From NCBI GenBank assembly GCA_934754355.1, contig CAKVID010000005.1, positions 1-64,000 on the forward strand: 64,000 nucleotides of DNA. Direction: 5' to 3'. Origin of the DNA: an uncultured Clostridia bacterium. Its GTDB lineage: Bacteria > Bacillota > Clostridia > Christensenellales > UBA1242. Every line of letters starts with the position of its first letter. The stretch's first letter is position 1. This document shows, piece after piece, positions 48,601-55,620 of this stretch. The translations under genes were made by a program, and so were the position numbers. Under the pieces are notes generated by a model. It was not told the DNA's origin, did no database searches, and saw only the letters and a list, made by a program, of their open reading frames with translations.

Positions 48601-51172
48601 TATTTCTTATTTTAGAAATGATACAGAGACATTAGATTTTGTAAACGCTGGTGAAATTACTATTAGAATAACAGGCAAAAATAATTTCCAAAATTCTCGA
48701 GATTTGAAATATATCATTTCTCCAAGGTCTCTTGTTGATGTCTCGATTGGAATTACAAGTAGTGATTTAATTTATACTGGTAGTTCTATTGAGCCACAAA
48801 TTACTGTTGCTTTTGGAGCCATTGTACTAGAAAGCGATGATTATTCTATTCAATATTCAAATAATATAAATGCTTCTAATCAAGCAAAAATTATTATCAC
48901 TGCCAACAATAACACAAACTTCTCTGGTTCCAAAGAACAATCATTTACAATTCAGCCAAAGACATTAAATGTTGCTTTTGTTCAAGATATTGAATCATTG
49001 GAGTACTCTTCTAAAGAACAAACTCCAAATATTACAATTGCATATAATGGAATAGACCTTATCAAAGATACTGATTTTACAGTTAGTTATCTAAATAACA
49101 CAAATGTTGGAGTGTCTACTGCACAAATTACAGGTATTGGCAATTTTGCCGGAACAATTTCCAAACAATTTAATATTACTACTTGTTCAATTGCTAATGC
49201 CAAGGTTGAAAATTTGCAAAACTCCTATACATTTACTTTGCAAGAGATTAAACCTGCTATCGTTGTAAAAGTAAATAATACAGTTTTAACATTGGGTGAA
49301 GATTACATTTTGGATTACGAAGAAGATAGTACTAATGTTGGAACTAAATCTATTACAATTACTGGAATTAATAATTATAGTAACACCAAGGTTGTAAGTT
49401 ACTCAATTAATGCAAAAAACTTAAATGATAGCGAAATTAAAATAAGCGGAGTTGAGGACAAAAAATATGCTTTAGGCTCTGAAATAACTCAAGATTTCAT
49501 GCTTAAGCACAATGACAATATTATTTTGATGTCTGATTCGTATAGTGTAACTTATACAAATAATATTAATGCCGGCTCTGCAACTATTACTATTGTTGGC
49601 AAAGACAATTACATAGGAACTAAGATTGTTACATTTAATATTTTGAAATTAACTCCTGAAGTTGTGGTAGCTTGTAATGAGACCAAACTTTATGAAAATA
49701 ATGCAGTAATACTTGACATTACCGCATCTTCAACTGCTGGCAGAATTGTTACTGACCGTAACAAATATCTAGCAGGAGAATATACATACAATTGGACATT
49801 CCTTCCAAATGATTCAGTGAATTTTGAACCTGTAACAGGACAAATTACTTTATCCGCTATTGCATTAGAGATTGTTGATATTGAATTTGCAGGTAACTAC
49901 AAAAAAGAGTATCAAGCATATGATAATTTGAATATTTCAAATTTAATTGTAAATCTAAAATATAATAGTGGCAAAATAGAACAAATATCTCAAGAAAAAT
50001 ACTCTATAAATATTAAAGATGGCGACATTTTGAATATGGATAGTAGAGTTATTATTACATATAATGAAAATATTAATATTTCAAAAGAACTACCAATATA
50101 TATAATAGCCAGAAAAATTAGCATTTCAGAATATGAACCAAAGTTGTTTGTTGCAAACGGTGAAAAGCAGTACTTGTCATCGATTAAGTTTAATGGCGAA
50201 ATTGCTTCGATTCCTGTGACTTACAAATTAATATATCAAAATATTACAAACAATACTACAAACGAATTTGCTTTGGAAAAAGGCAAGTACAGAATATTTG
50301 TTGAGATATTGGATTACAATTACTCATTGCAAGATGGTGTAATTGAATTAGAAGTAAAATCAAAAATAATTAATTCTTCAGATAATAATTTGGTTGTCGA
50401 AGCTCCAAATGGATTTGGAATAGACGAAAGCTTTGGCTATGATGTAATTGTAGATAAAAATCTCGCACTTCAGGCGCTTGGCATTACTTCGTTTGGAAAT
50501 TCAAATAGTTTTGTTGCAATGTATCAATTTGAATTGGAACAAAACAAAAATATTTATGTCACATTCAGCCCTAACATGTCGGATTTATCCAAATTACAAG
50601 TATTTAAACTTGTTAATGGAAAGTTGCAACAAGTTAATTTTAGCAAATTGCAAGATGGCAAAATTACTATAAATTGCAATAGTGCAGATAAGTTGTGTTT
50701 GTTTGAAAATAATAATGCTGGTGTTGTGACAGATAAAAACAATTCGGGAACAGATTGGGTTCTAATAATTGTTATTGCGGTGTTGTTTGTTGCGACTATT
50801 GCGGTTGTCTTTATTGTAATTAATAAAAGGCAAGGTGGGCATTCTATTAAAGAAACAAAATCAGAAAAAGTGGACAATCAAAATACGAATGTTCAGCCAA
50901 AACAAACAATTCAAGAAGTCGATCATATCAATACCAATGGCGTTAGGTTCGTTAATAGCAAAGAAGAAAACAAACAGAATAGTATTAACAATTCAAAAAA
51001 TTACCCAGTTCATTCGTCGAATGTAATTAATTCGGAAGACGCAAAGTTATCAAAATCAGAATTAATTAAAAAATATGTAATATTTGAAAATGGGAAAGTA
51101 GTAGGCGTGAAAAATGGCGCTCCTGCTGAAATAATAAATGCGGTTAGACAAATACTTGATGGAAAAAAATAA
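39605..51172 (+). CDS. giant MBG-repeat surface protein (3855 residues)
   Basis: Signal peptide of about 39 residues (basic KKFGFKKK, hydrophobic core, end near VQA). Residues about 115-390 are a DUF6273-like domain (GLDWEVMYLS at 128, IRPSLHLNL near 383). From about 405 to 3345 come some 36 repeats, by my count, of about 80-90 residues of the MBG/YDG type, each with a YTG strand, DYTxSYSNNxNAGTA and GxGNYTGT. After another strand-rich region, one membrane helix (about 3718-3740) and a ~115-residue charged tail that should face the cytoplasm. No LPxTG. ggag precedes the ATG. One uninterrupted frame of 11.6 kb. The repeats would form a long fibre holding the N-terminal domain far from the cell. 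Confidence 0.88.
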   Translation: MKKFGFKKKLGILALSLGICTGVFGANLCRADRVSPVQAISYTDTTSYVSVGELWNAEDQVFNKDNLSILKKYISGKADATIADINEMATNTSASDIMRAKTLDAGTQGDITYTAKTAEQDIIVRLGGLDWEVMYLSKDKSGNSILTLWLSNNKQDAWAGRASDEGEYYGFIDGALYSRWSCFSYGSDAYPANMYGISYVNAVTLNNGGMYSAGSKVTTGVEKSVDNVFAYFTMEQFGMTEYIVTPRSVSWQENQSAKTIINAYYNYPNDAWSKDTPDTGFYSAEYNYAKKDYSDAWADSYIWLPSMCETGSNDSQLGLWKTSINQRMFANGVSSGGSVGKSSTSASNNAWLRSGNDNGSSMRRLYENGRDSYSSSGTVCHAIRPSLHLNLSSVELSLTHDTISKGEMSVSPASSVYDGTIKSPTVAVTLNGESLAENSDYTLEYSLNGKVVEEIIDAGEYTISAKGCGNFIGRLSAKYTVTQRDLSNATLTGIENKTYSGSAQTQNLTLSDLGGTLVENTDYTVSYSNNTNAGTATITITGKGNYTGTITPTFEITPLELADSSDFYLSYLDQITYRAWEGGGAFTPKVRLYYISQEQTEGKDYTVAYSNNTNAGMGSVIVTGMGNFTGTLTGPLEIFPRPLGKSSESFFSVDDDKYNGDALTPNITLREAGETLILNQDYTATYSNNINAGTGSVTVTGINNYENRLSKNFTIYKRGMGDASISTIADQEYTGSYITPTPTITYNGKTLTKEKDYTLKYSNNFDITTRALVTITGTGNFSGSTTKNFKIVQSDISKGTLTLDNTTFAYTGNNIVVNENLVKNGTSLIRNTDYTYTIKSGSATGTTVTDIKNVGIYYVVLDGINNYTGTISASFEITSVDLSTSGTIVLSEIECEYADNIIIPNFNVKLNNNIILGSTDYTYEIQVNGKEASPIDVGNYTIVVTGKNGYVGSVSTQYTITPRNITGSVVVLESDNFDYTGLEIRPEVSRVIINNDMVYFPNTNSIVYSDNIGAGTANVDVKGEGNFTGTASITFSINKVELDPKLIISVDGCAFVNGVPTVNYSGSAIVPKITVKDKNGKIVDSENYEVLYGRVNEFTEDFTSAGTIIIAAIPKYNSTTRSTNYSGMASGTVDICPIDMTDAEIEIIGTYEYNNVEIIPTFKVYKDSSKQQEISSTLYTTTFSNNINAGNAASVAITFSGNYVGSATRLFTINRRNISNWTFDYTIPEFVYDGNQKSITWEVSDTNKADLTKQYTYRYLNNINAGTATIEFEGVNNYIGTISKTFKISPKSIENMTISTIPNQDYTGSEIRPSIEVKIDSTHILDASNYTVDYSNNIMTGQAGVVVSGKGNYIGSISSTFEIMAVEIGTAQIKDIPDITYTLSEISPKPELTLNGAKLFENTDYTLSYSNNTNVGTATITISGMGAFVGTTTKTFKIIPASVENISLRGIQDAYTYTGAEINTLHINNLYFNGRLISYSGDTQAVTVSYANNINVGIATLTITPYSGATNSNFTGTKTIEFTISKADLAYDMISLSTIYYTYTGSSITPKPTVVFDNTTLEEDVDYTLSYSTDTTNVGTKVVTITAKDTSNFSGSVSVNYYIKPKSISGVTIADIDSIIYTREELQPSLVVTDGSLSLVYNIDYTIEYSNNINVGTANVVVRGKGNYLTTTTKSATFEITPATIDSMTLTNSTKVFDRKTSSISANSVKAGTIQLTANEYALKFYRNDTETRDLTNAGTIVVKVHSTSDNFKIETEVNSQFTIIPATISTVTLFITETTYSKFEQKPTVSKIMSNNNLTLNASEYSIDYLRGNISTSDFVNAGKITVRILSNNSNFQIVDIVESEYDILPKSITDSDIVTKYYFVEYKNGEYVFLDLNGNGTRVYMEDDQKYIAYLVHPEIKFDGIEIAKGTDYDFTIKNEITDNDIETSTSFVNVGAYLININAKGNYTGTIQERFKVNAREFTPDNVTVEFRNGKDFEYSGSLIKLDLANVLKLTYIQDGITSEIVLEGSETASSESASYKLYDAYDEGKDYLEYTDDQGNAIEIKFDEGNFGYINNINAGKAMVFLKGVRNFSGVIGIEFNITPRNINDDGFVFELSDTTSLVYTGKEHKPTLKTHTFSTTNLVENVDYSLTYLNNINAGTAKAIITGRNNFVGTKEIDFVIAPKALTSDMLLTISNAYYNGSEQKPNINLVYNSMSLVEDSDYTISYNTGADFVNANTITITITAKSSNYSGSFDSTYTILPRNLRSIILSSSKSIYNRELHTISFVVRDMDNLIVEQNASNLSVKYYSGETEVTEIINAGTYVIQVSGLNNYTGTLSANYIVSNASVGIEMLTNITDQIYTMKPITPSVSMNYLSQPMQKDTEYTYTFANNTNVGVAEIRVEGVGNFAGSFTGYFNIVPKDLNDLSYDESVKLSTKYTGLTVLPGSEQFERLITFDDYKLVLNKDFVIYTTNNSVNTGLYNLQIKGIGNYTGTLSKSFEILAMEIDSDNISISGVVSKTYTGLAITQNFALTNLLSNSQLYFNSDFTVSYSENINVAWLDGTEDSKAQITITAKGNYTGQRTIYFTILAKDLGSSDIIIASIDPVVYTGSAQTPKPEVKFVETILDEGIIEYSYLNNTEYGRASVIISAKPNTNFKGSVTRYFEIGLTQMDDVIISKLDDVVYNGTEQKLEPVITSKGVTLVKDQDYTLSYPNDTINAGTITITIRGKGNFAGVITTTYNITPIEIKKLNDVVISEILDITFTGREVSPQLEIKFNSIELILSRDYTLSYSNNINATTEAIVNIVFTGNYSGNIVKNFTIVAKTLTADMISGLTTQTYTGNPINPNFEIIYNLTNFLSDNDFILNYRSNIDVGTAYIDITGKNNFVGSITAEFEIVARTLTIADIDVKVLDECVYSGVAFTPKFEVSVGANKLTLNDYSYSYGANINAGDGEIYLTFKGNYAGNVTVTFTISQASVNAMTVNVSNNTIYDGASHTPNISLKFKDNDISANDYDISYFRNDTETLDFVNAGEITIRITGKNNFQNSRDLKYIISPRSLVDVSIGITSSDLIYTGSSIEPQITVAFGAIVLESDDYSIQYSNNINASNQAKIIITANNNTNFSGSKEQSFTIQPKTLNVAFVQDIESLEYSSKEQTPNITIAYNGIDLIKDTDFTVSYLNNTNVGVSTAQITGIGNFAGTISKQFNITTCSIANAKVENLQNSYTFTLQEIKPAIVVKVNNTVLTLGEDYILDYEEDSTNVGTKSITITGINNYSNTKVVSYSINAKNLNDSEIKISGVEDKKYALGSEITQDFMLKHNDNIILMSDSYSVTYTNNINAGSATITIVGKDNYIGTKIVTFNILKLTPEVVVACNETKLYENNAVILDITASSTAGRIVTDRNKYLAGEYTYNWTFLPNDSVNFEPVTGQITLSAIALEIVDIEFAGNYKKEYQAYDNLNISNLIVNLKYNSGKIEQISQEKYSINIKDGDILNMDSRVIITYNENINISKELPIYIIARKISISEYEPKLFVANGEKQYLSSIKFNGEIASIPVTYKLIYQNITNNTTNEFALEKGKYRIFVEILDYNYSLQDGVIELEVKSKIINSSDNNLVVEAPNGFGIDESFGYDVIVDKNLALQALGITSFGNSNSFVAMYQFELEQNKNIYVTFSPNMSDLSKLQVFKLVNGKLQQVNFSKLQDGKITINCNSADKLCLFENNNAGVVTDKNNSGTDWVLIIVIAVLFVATIAVVFIVINKRQGGHSIKETKSEKVDNQNTNVQPKQTIQEVDHINTNGVRFVNSKEENKQNSINNSKNYPVHSSNVINSEDAKLSKSELIKKYVIFENGKVVGVKNGAPAEIINAVRQILDGKK

Positions 51173-51260
51173 ATAATTCATAATTTATAAAACTGCAGGT
51201 TTCTTGATTGGACTCGATTGGCAACGGCTAAAATTTTCTTTAATAGGGGAAAGGAGAAAA

Positions 51261-51416
51261 ATGTATAAAACAGAACTAATAGGCTACACACCCGTAGCAA
51301 AGAAAATGGCAAAGAAAATTGAAGACAAGTGTAACGAAATGGAAAAAGACGGCTATGTTTTAATTTCCACAACAATAACACTTGGCGCAAAGGCTATTTT
51401 GATTTTTAAAAAATAA
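51261..51416 (+). CDS. small DUF4177-like protein
   Basis: 51 residues. The pattern fits DUF4177: basic first strand, helix KKMAKKIEDKCNEMEKDGY and the GYVLIST...AILIFKK end. aaggag lies 6 nt before ATG 51261; a longer frame from 51204 contains that site and is rejected. Role unknown. It sits 88 bp after the giant gene and 45 bp before a lipoprotein. Confidence 0.65.
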   Translation: MYKTELIGYTPVAKKMAKKIEDKCNEMEKDGYVLISTTITLGAKAILIFKK

Positions 51417-51461
51417 TAAAAAACATAAATTTGTAAATTATGGTTATATAAAGGTGAAAAT

Positions 51462-52100
51462 ATGAAAACAAAACATAAAATTTTTAGCTTAATAATGGCA
51501 GTATTGCTAATTATTCCAGCAATGTTTTTCTTAACTGCTTGTGGAGATAATGGAAATAACGGTCCGGGTGGAAATCTAAATTTGCATGATAGCTCCAAAT
51601 GGTTTACAGAAACTGAGTTGTCAGCGGTTGGACTATCTAATTTAACAGTGCCAACTGGTCTTAATGGAACAATTTCTTCAAGTGATTCTTGGTTTAATGA
51701 CGGTTACTCATTTTCGCAACCTTGCGATAATGCCGACCTATTGGAACAAAATGCAGAAATTTATTTAAACTATTTCAAAACCAACTATGATGGATATTTT
51801 GGACATATTTCTGGTAATCACGGTGCAATATATGGCGAAAACGAAACATGGTATGTCTTGGAACAAAGCAACAATTTGAGTGATTATTTTGGTAATAATC
51901 CAAGTAAACTTTATAAATTTTATTATGTTACAAACCACGATACAGACAAACAAGGATATTTTGTTCAAAATTCGGTTTACACACTTGAAATTAGATATGA
52001 ATTTAACACATCAACGAACCAATATTTGTTTAAACTATTTATAGAAAAAGCAGATGCTTCACATAATGGAATATATTCATACTACTATAAAATGAAGTAA
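51462..52100 (+). CDS. small lipoprotein of unknown function
   Basis: 212 residues. Lipobox LTAC with Cys27 as the lipidated residue, a Gly/Asn-rich spacer (GDNGNNGPGG), then about 175 residues rich in Tyr, Asn and Phe with no family recognised. aaggtg precedes the ATG. A terminator follows at 52131-52177. Expected on the outer face of the membrane. Confidence 0.7.
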   Translation: MKTKHKIFSLIMAVLLIIPAMFFLTACGDNGNNGPGGNLNLHDSSKWFTETELSAVGLSNLTVPTGLNGTISSSDSWFNDGYSFSQPCDNADLLEQNAEIYLNYFKTNYDGYFGHISGNHGAIYGENETWYVLEQSNNLSDYFGNNPSKLYKFYYVTNHDTDKQGYFVQNSVYTLEIRYEFNTSTNQYLFKLFIEKADASHNGIYSYYYKMK

Positions 52101-52130
52101 ATTTATTAAAATACAATTTAAATATTTATA

Positions 52131-52177
52131 AAATGAGAGCATGACTAACCCTAGAGTTAAATATTGCTCTCATTTTT
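52131..52177 (+). terminator. rho-independent terminator
   Basis: 10-bp stem aaatgagagc (52131-52140) / gctctcattt (52166-52175) and a T run; loop of 25 nt. Confidence 0.75.
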
Positions 52178-52226
52178 TGACTAAAATACTTATTTAATAT
52201 TTAAAAATTATTAGATTATACTATGG

Positions 52227-52403
52227 GAGAGCGAAGTGAACGGCAATTCTTGGGTGGCAGTTGAAAACTGACGAGTACCCGAGTACAAAGGTGTTTGCCG
52301 AGTTCAAGTAAACAAAGTTTGCTAAGCAGATAAAACTTGCTAAATCCCGCTCAAGCAAATAAAAAAACAGCGGGTTTAACGCTGTTTTGGATTGACGTTA
52401 GAG
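52227..52403 (-). repeat. tRNA-Ser-associated hairpin repeat, distal copy
   Basis: About 177 bp, closely similar to 53210-53382. On the minus strand: a degraded tRNA 3' end (ctctaacgtcaat at 52403-52391), a terminator aacagcg / cgctgtt (52361-52387), the tail tatttgc, a spacer, and the palindromic core at 52249-52283. It contains no gene. Confidence 0.85.
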
Positions 52404-52476
52404 TATATAATTTCAGTTGATACAATTAACAATCAATTTGTTTAATTTTAATAAGTGTTGATTGAAAGTTTAAAGA

Positions 52477-52959
52477 TTATTTAGTTGGTAAATCTGAAGG
52501 TTCATTATTTTTAATAAATGTTTGGGTTAATTGATTAATGCCAGATATCTGTTTATTTTTTATAACGCTATTTGAATTTTTTAGAGTTTCACTAACGTTG
52601 TTTAAAGTATCCAGTGTTTTATTATAACAAATTTGTTCTGCGTCTAATGGTTTGACAATTTCATAATCATTTAAAAATTTGTGTAAGATTCTAGAAAGAA
52701 TAGCGTTGGGAAGTTTCTTGGAACGAATTAAACTATTAATAAAATTGCAATAATTAGTGTATTCGTCCTCGATGTCGCCATTAAGATTGTTATTTAAGTT
52801 TACTTTTTCAATCATCTTACTATAATAATCTATTCTTAAATTTCTTAATGATTGTAAATTCTTACTAAGTACAATAGGCGTAAAACTGCCACTCAATATG
52901 AAATTTTCAACAACACTAATGTTTGTGTGTCTAATTATTTTGGAATTATCACTGCTCAT
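52477..52959 (-). CDS. orphan protein of unknown function lying between tRNA-Ser repeats
   Basis: 160 residues, soluble and mainly helical, Asn/Ser/Lys rich; no family recognised. aggaga before ATG 52959 decides the start over an upstream frame to 52995. The gene lies between two copies of the tRNA-Ser-associated repeat (52227-52403 and 53210-53382), which gives it the look of cargo picked up between duplicated tRNA ends. Confidence 0.5.
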   Translation of the reverse strand: MSSDNSKIIRHTNISVVENFILSGSFTPIVLSKNLQSLRNLRIDYYSKMIEKVNLNNNLNGDIEDEYTNYCNFINSLIRSKKLPNAILSRILHKFLNDYEIVKPLDAEQICYNKTLDTLNNVSETLKNSNSVIKNKQISGINQLTQTFIKNNEPSDLPTK

Positions 52960-53209
52960 AAATACTCTCCTAAATTTATGGTTTGAGTATAACATAGTCG
53001 AAACTTTTTGTAAATATCCAATTCGTAATTTAAGCGAAAGCGAATATATTTCGGAGCGAGAGTGCTGGCACTAAAAAGAAGCGACGAATACAGGTTCGAA
53101 TAATTGCTGAAAGCAATTGTGTGCAACGCACACGCCCAATCTCAGCAAATAAAAAAGTCCCATAAAAGGGACTATTTTTTGGCGTTAGAGTTCCGGGATT
53201 TGCATTGAG
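52960..53209 (-). other. hairpin-rich degraded unit next to tRNA-Ser
   Basis: No gene. On the minus strand from right: a degraded tRNA-Ser 3' end (53206-53180, matching cgggatttg and ggcg...agag of the real gene), a terminator agtccc / gggact (53151-53178), the tail ttttttatttgc, hairpins gtgtgc-gtt-gcacac (53119-53133) and aattgct-ttc-agcaatt (53102-53118), then GC-richer sequence to about 53040. Confidence 0.7.
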
Positions 53210-53382
53210 AGAACGAAGTGAACGGCAATACTCGGGTGGCAGTTGTAAACTGACGAGTACCCGAGTACAAAGAGGTTACTCGGGTTCTGGCAAACAAAGT
53301 TTGTTAAGCAAGTAAAACTTGCAAAATCCCGCTCTAGCAAATAAAAAACAGCGGGTTCAACGCTGTTTTGATTGGCGCAGAG
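53210..53382 (-). repeat. tRNA-Ser-associated hairpin repeat, proximal copy
   Basis: Starts in the real tRNA-Ser 3' end and continues with its terminator (53341-53369), the tail ttttttatttgc, a spacer and the palindromic core (53231-53265, outer stem actcgggt / acccgagt, inner cagtt / aactg on the minus strand). Second copy at 52227-52403. Confidence 0.85.
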
Positions 53383-53460
53383 ATCGGGATTTGAACCCGA
53401 GGTACATTTCTGTACACAGCCGTTCCAAGACTGCACGATCGACCACTCTGACATCTCTGC
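53373..53460 (-). tRNA. tRNA-Ser (anticodon GGA), CCA encoded
   Basis: Minus strand: acceptor gcagaga / tctctgc, anticodon stem-loop cagtc-ttggaac-ggctg giving GGA, long variable arm (about 53397-53414, gtacagaaatgtac), T-arm ctcgg-gttcaaat-cccga, discriminator G then CCA in the DNA. The long variable arm confirms class II tRNA-Ser. Reads TCC/TCT. Confidence 0.93.
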
Positions 53461-53626
53461 ATATTAAATTTTAATTTGGTAATATCGAATATAATTATTT
53501 TGTATTGGGTGGTCGACACTGAGCGTCGTCCTAAGCCCATCATGAAAGCAGGGCATTGGCTAATGTCCACTGGACATTACCTCCACTCTGACATCTCTGC
53601 ATATTAAATTTTGATTTGGTAATATA
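53443..53626 (-). repeat. 43-bp duplication of the tRNA-Ser 5' end and its upstream region
   Basis: 53443-53485 and 53584-53626 are identical but for one base and cover the first 18 nt of tRNA-Ser plus its upstream AT-rich region. The 98 bp between them carry a perfect palindrome taatgtcc-agt-ggacatta (53561-53579) and stems gccc / gggc and gacga/tcgtc-type. The outer copy is a tRNA fragment without the rest of the gene. Confidence 0.85.
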
Positions 53627-53698
53627 AAATTTATATTAGATATAACACCGTTTTATTGTATTCTATAATTAAGTTGTTGTCAAGTGTTTGTTTTTATT

Positions 53699-53726
53699 TT
53701 GTAAGTTTTTGAATATGTGTTAGAAT
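53699..53726 (+). promoter_or_regulatory. promoter of the DUF2804 gene
   Basis: TTGTAA (53699-53704), 16-bp spacer, TAGAAT (53721-53726) with extended TG. Confidence 0.5.
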
Positions 53727-53746
53727 TTAAGTAAGTGGAGGTTGCT

Positions 53747-54781
53747 ATGCAAAGAGAAATAAAAACAGCGGGCGATTTACTTGATGATAATGGCGAATTA
53801 ATTGAGTGTGGGTATGCTACTAGTTTGATTAAAACTTATGATAGAAAGAAAATTAAAGCAAGATCATTAAGGATAAAAGAGTGGGATTATTATCTAATAT
53901 ATAATGACGATTATGGTGTGGCTTTCACTATTGATGATAATTCTTATATGGGCTTGTATTCGGTGTCTTTTTTGGATTTCAAGAAGTGTACACAGATCAC
54001 CAAATCTCCTATGAAATTTATGACTAAAGGCAAGACAAATATGCCTGCTACTAGCAAGATTGGAGATGTAGAAGTCAAGAACAAAAAATATACTTTTTCA
54101 TTCAAAAACGATGGCAACAAAAGAGTAATTTATGTAAAACTTCCTAATTTTGATAAAAAGCAAACTTTTGAAGGAACATTTGAACTTTGGGACGAGCCAA
54201 GAGATAGTATGGTTATTGCAACCCCATTCAAAGAAGATAAAAAAGCATTCTATTACAATCAGAAAATTGTAGGCATGAAAGCCAAAGGAATGGTTACTAT
54301 TGGTAATAAAAAGTACCCTTTCTCTGAAAGCAATACTCGTGGAATACTAGATTGGGGTAGAGGTGTGTGGACATACAAAAATACTTGGTATTGGGGTGCT
54401 GGTTGTGGAATTGTTGATGGCCACGAAGTAGGCTTCAATATTGGCTATGGTTTCGGAGATGTAAGTAATGCTAGTGAAAATATGGTCTTTTATGATGGCG
54501 TTGCACATAAATTAGATAAAGTGCAGTTCTGTATTCCCAAGGACAAAAACGGCAAAGATGATTATATGTCTCCATGGAAATTCACATCTAACGATGGAAG
54601 ATTTGAAATGAAATTCAAGCCAATACTTGATAGATATGCAAATAGCGATATTGTAGTAATTTCTAGCAAGCAACACCAAGTATTCGGAGAATTTAGCGGA
54701 GAAATAATTTTGGATACTGGAGACAAACTAGAACTCAAAAATTTCTTAGCATTTGCCGAAAAAGTAATAAATAAATGGTAA
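53747..54781 (+). CDS. DUF2804 family protein
   Basis: 344 residues, typical length. The family's strongest block is present: DWGRGVWTYKNTWYWGAG (about residues 203-220), then GFNIGYGFGD and ENMVFYDGVAHKLDKV. These proteins are mostly beta and related in shape to lipocalin/carotenoid-hydratase-like folds; no activity is established. ggagg 5 nt before ATG 53747 decides the start. No signal peptide, so cytoplasmic. Confidence 0.85.
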   Translation: MQREIKTAGDLLDDNGELIECGYATSLIKTYDRKKIKARSLRIKEWDYYLIYNDDYGVAFTIDDNSYMGLYSVSFLDFKKCTQITKSPMKFMTKGKTNMPATSKIGDVEVKNKKYTFSFKNDGNKRVIYVKLPNFDKKQTFEGTFELWDEPRDSMVIATPFKEDKKAFYYNQKIVGMKAKGMVTIGNKKYPFSESNTRGILDWGRGVWTYKNTWYWGAGCGIVDGHEVGFNIGYGFGDVSNASENMVFYDGVAHKLDKVQFCIPKDKNGKDDYMSPWKFTSNDGRFEMKFKPILDRYANSDIVVISSKQHQVFGEFSGEIILDTGDKLELKNFLAFAEKVINKW

Positions 54782-54888
54782 AAATATATAAATAATTAAA
54801 ATTAAGTTTGATTTATTATATTTTTTTGTTAGTATATTTAAAAAACAACACATCTTCATAGACTTTATATTTTAAGCAGGTATATATT

Positions 54889-55620
54889 TTGATAGCATCT
54901 AAAGACTTTACAGCAAACAATAAAAAAACAATCTCAAAAATATTATTAGAGTTTTTGGGTAATTTATTTTTTGCTTATTGTGTAATTGTGTCACTTGCAC
55001 TTATTCTCTTCTCTAGTGTTACAATTGAATGTGATGTAGAGGGGCTAAGTATGTATCCTACTTTTAATGATAACTATGGTTCAAATAAAAATGATGTAGT
55101 ATTTGTAAATCTTTATGATAAAAATATTACTTACGGAGATATTGTTGTTGTCAAGACAGACAAAAATAAAATTATTAAAAGAGTAATCGCTCTTGCGGGA
55201 GATAAAATAGATATTGTAAAAGTGGATAACGAGTACTTAATAGAATTAAACGGCGAAGTACTACATGAAAATTACATCTGCTATAATATTAATCCTTCTA
55301 CTCCTGCTATATCTCAAAATGGCATTGATGCTACCTATAGAAAATTTAGTGACCTAAGAGCCAAACAACCCGAAAATTTCGAGGGTGTAGATGAAGAAGG
55401 TACAGGTACTGGCAAATATATCGTGCCAGATAATTCAATATTTATACTAGGGGATAATAGGGCAGTTAGCCAAGATAGTTCTTATTATGGTGCTTTCACA
55501 TTAGAACAAACAGAAGGTAAGGTTGAATTTATTAAGAAGTATAATGAGAGTGAATTTCATTTCTATTATTACTACATTGTAGAGGGTAAATTTTTTAGGA
55601 CTATTATTAATTTGTTATAA
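54889..55620 (+). CDS. signal peptidase I, TTG start
   Basis: 243 residues. One membrane helix (about 25-43) then the S26 catalytic domain outside: Ser in EGLSMYPTF (about residue 58), Lys in KRVIALAGDKID (about 97), and GDNRAVSQDSSYYG near the end. It contains a 40-residue insert between the Lys motif and the C-terminal motif. Cuts signal peptides from exported proteins. TTG start at 54889 with agg upstream. It precedes an LRR surface protein by 70 nt and may serve it and the other exported proteins here. Confidence 0.9.
   Translation: MIASKDFTANNKKTISKILLEFLGNLFFAYCVIVSLALILFSSVTIECDVEGLSMYPTFNDNYGSNKNDVVFVNLYDKNITYGDIVVVKTDKNKIIKRVIALAGDKIDIVKVDNEYLIELNGEVLHENYICYNINPSTPAISQNGIDATYRKFSDLRAKQPENFEGVDEEGTGTGKYIVPDNSIFILGDNRAVSQDSSYYGAFTLEQTEGKVEFIKKYNESEFHFYYYYIVEGKFFRTIINLL

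Noticed and set aside
53185..53570. Minus-strand ORFs of 89 and 78 codons
   Set aside because: Both cross tRNA-Ser and its repeats.
52227..53626. Integrated plasmid or prophage at tRNA-Ser
   Set aside because: No integrase, replication or phage gene; only about 1 kb with one unknown gene lies between the repeats.
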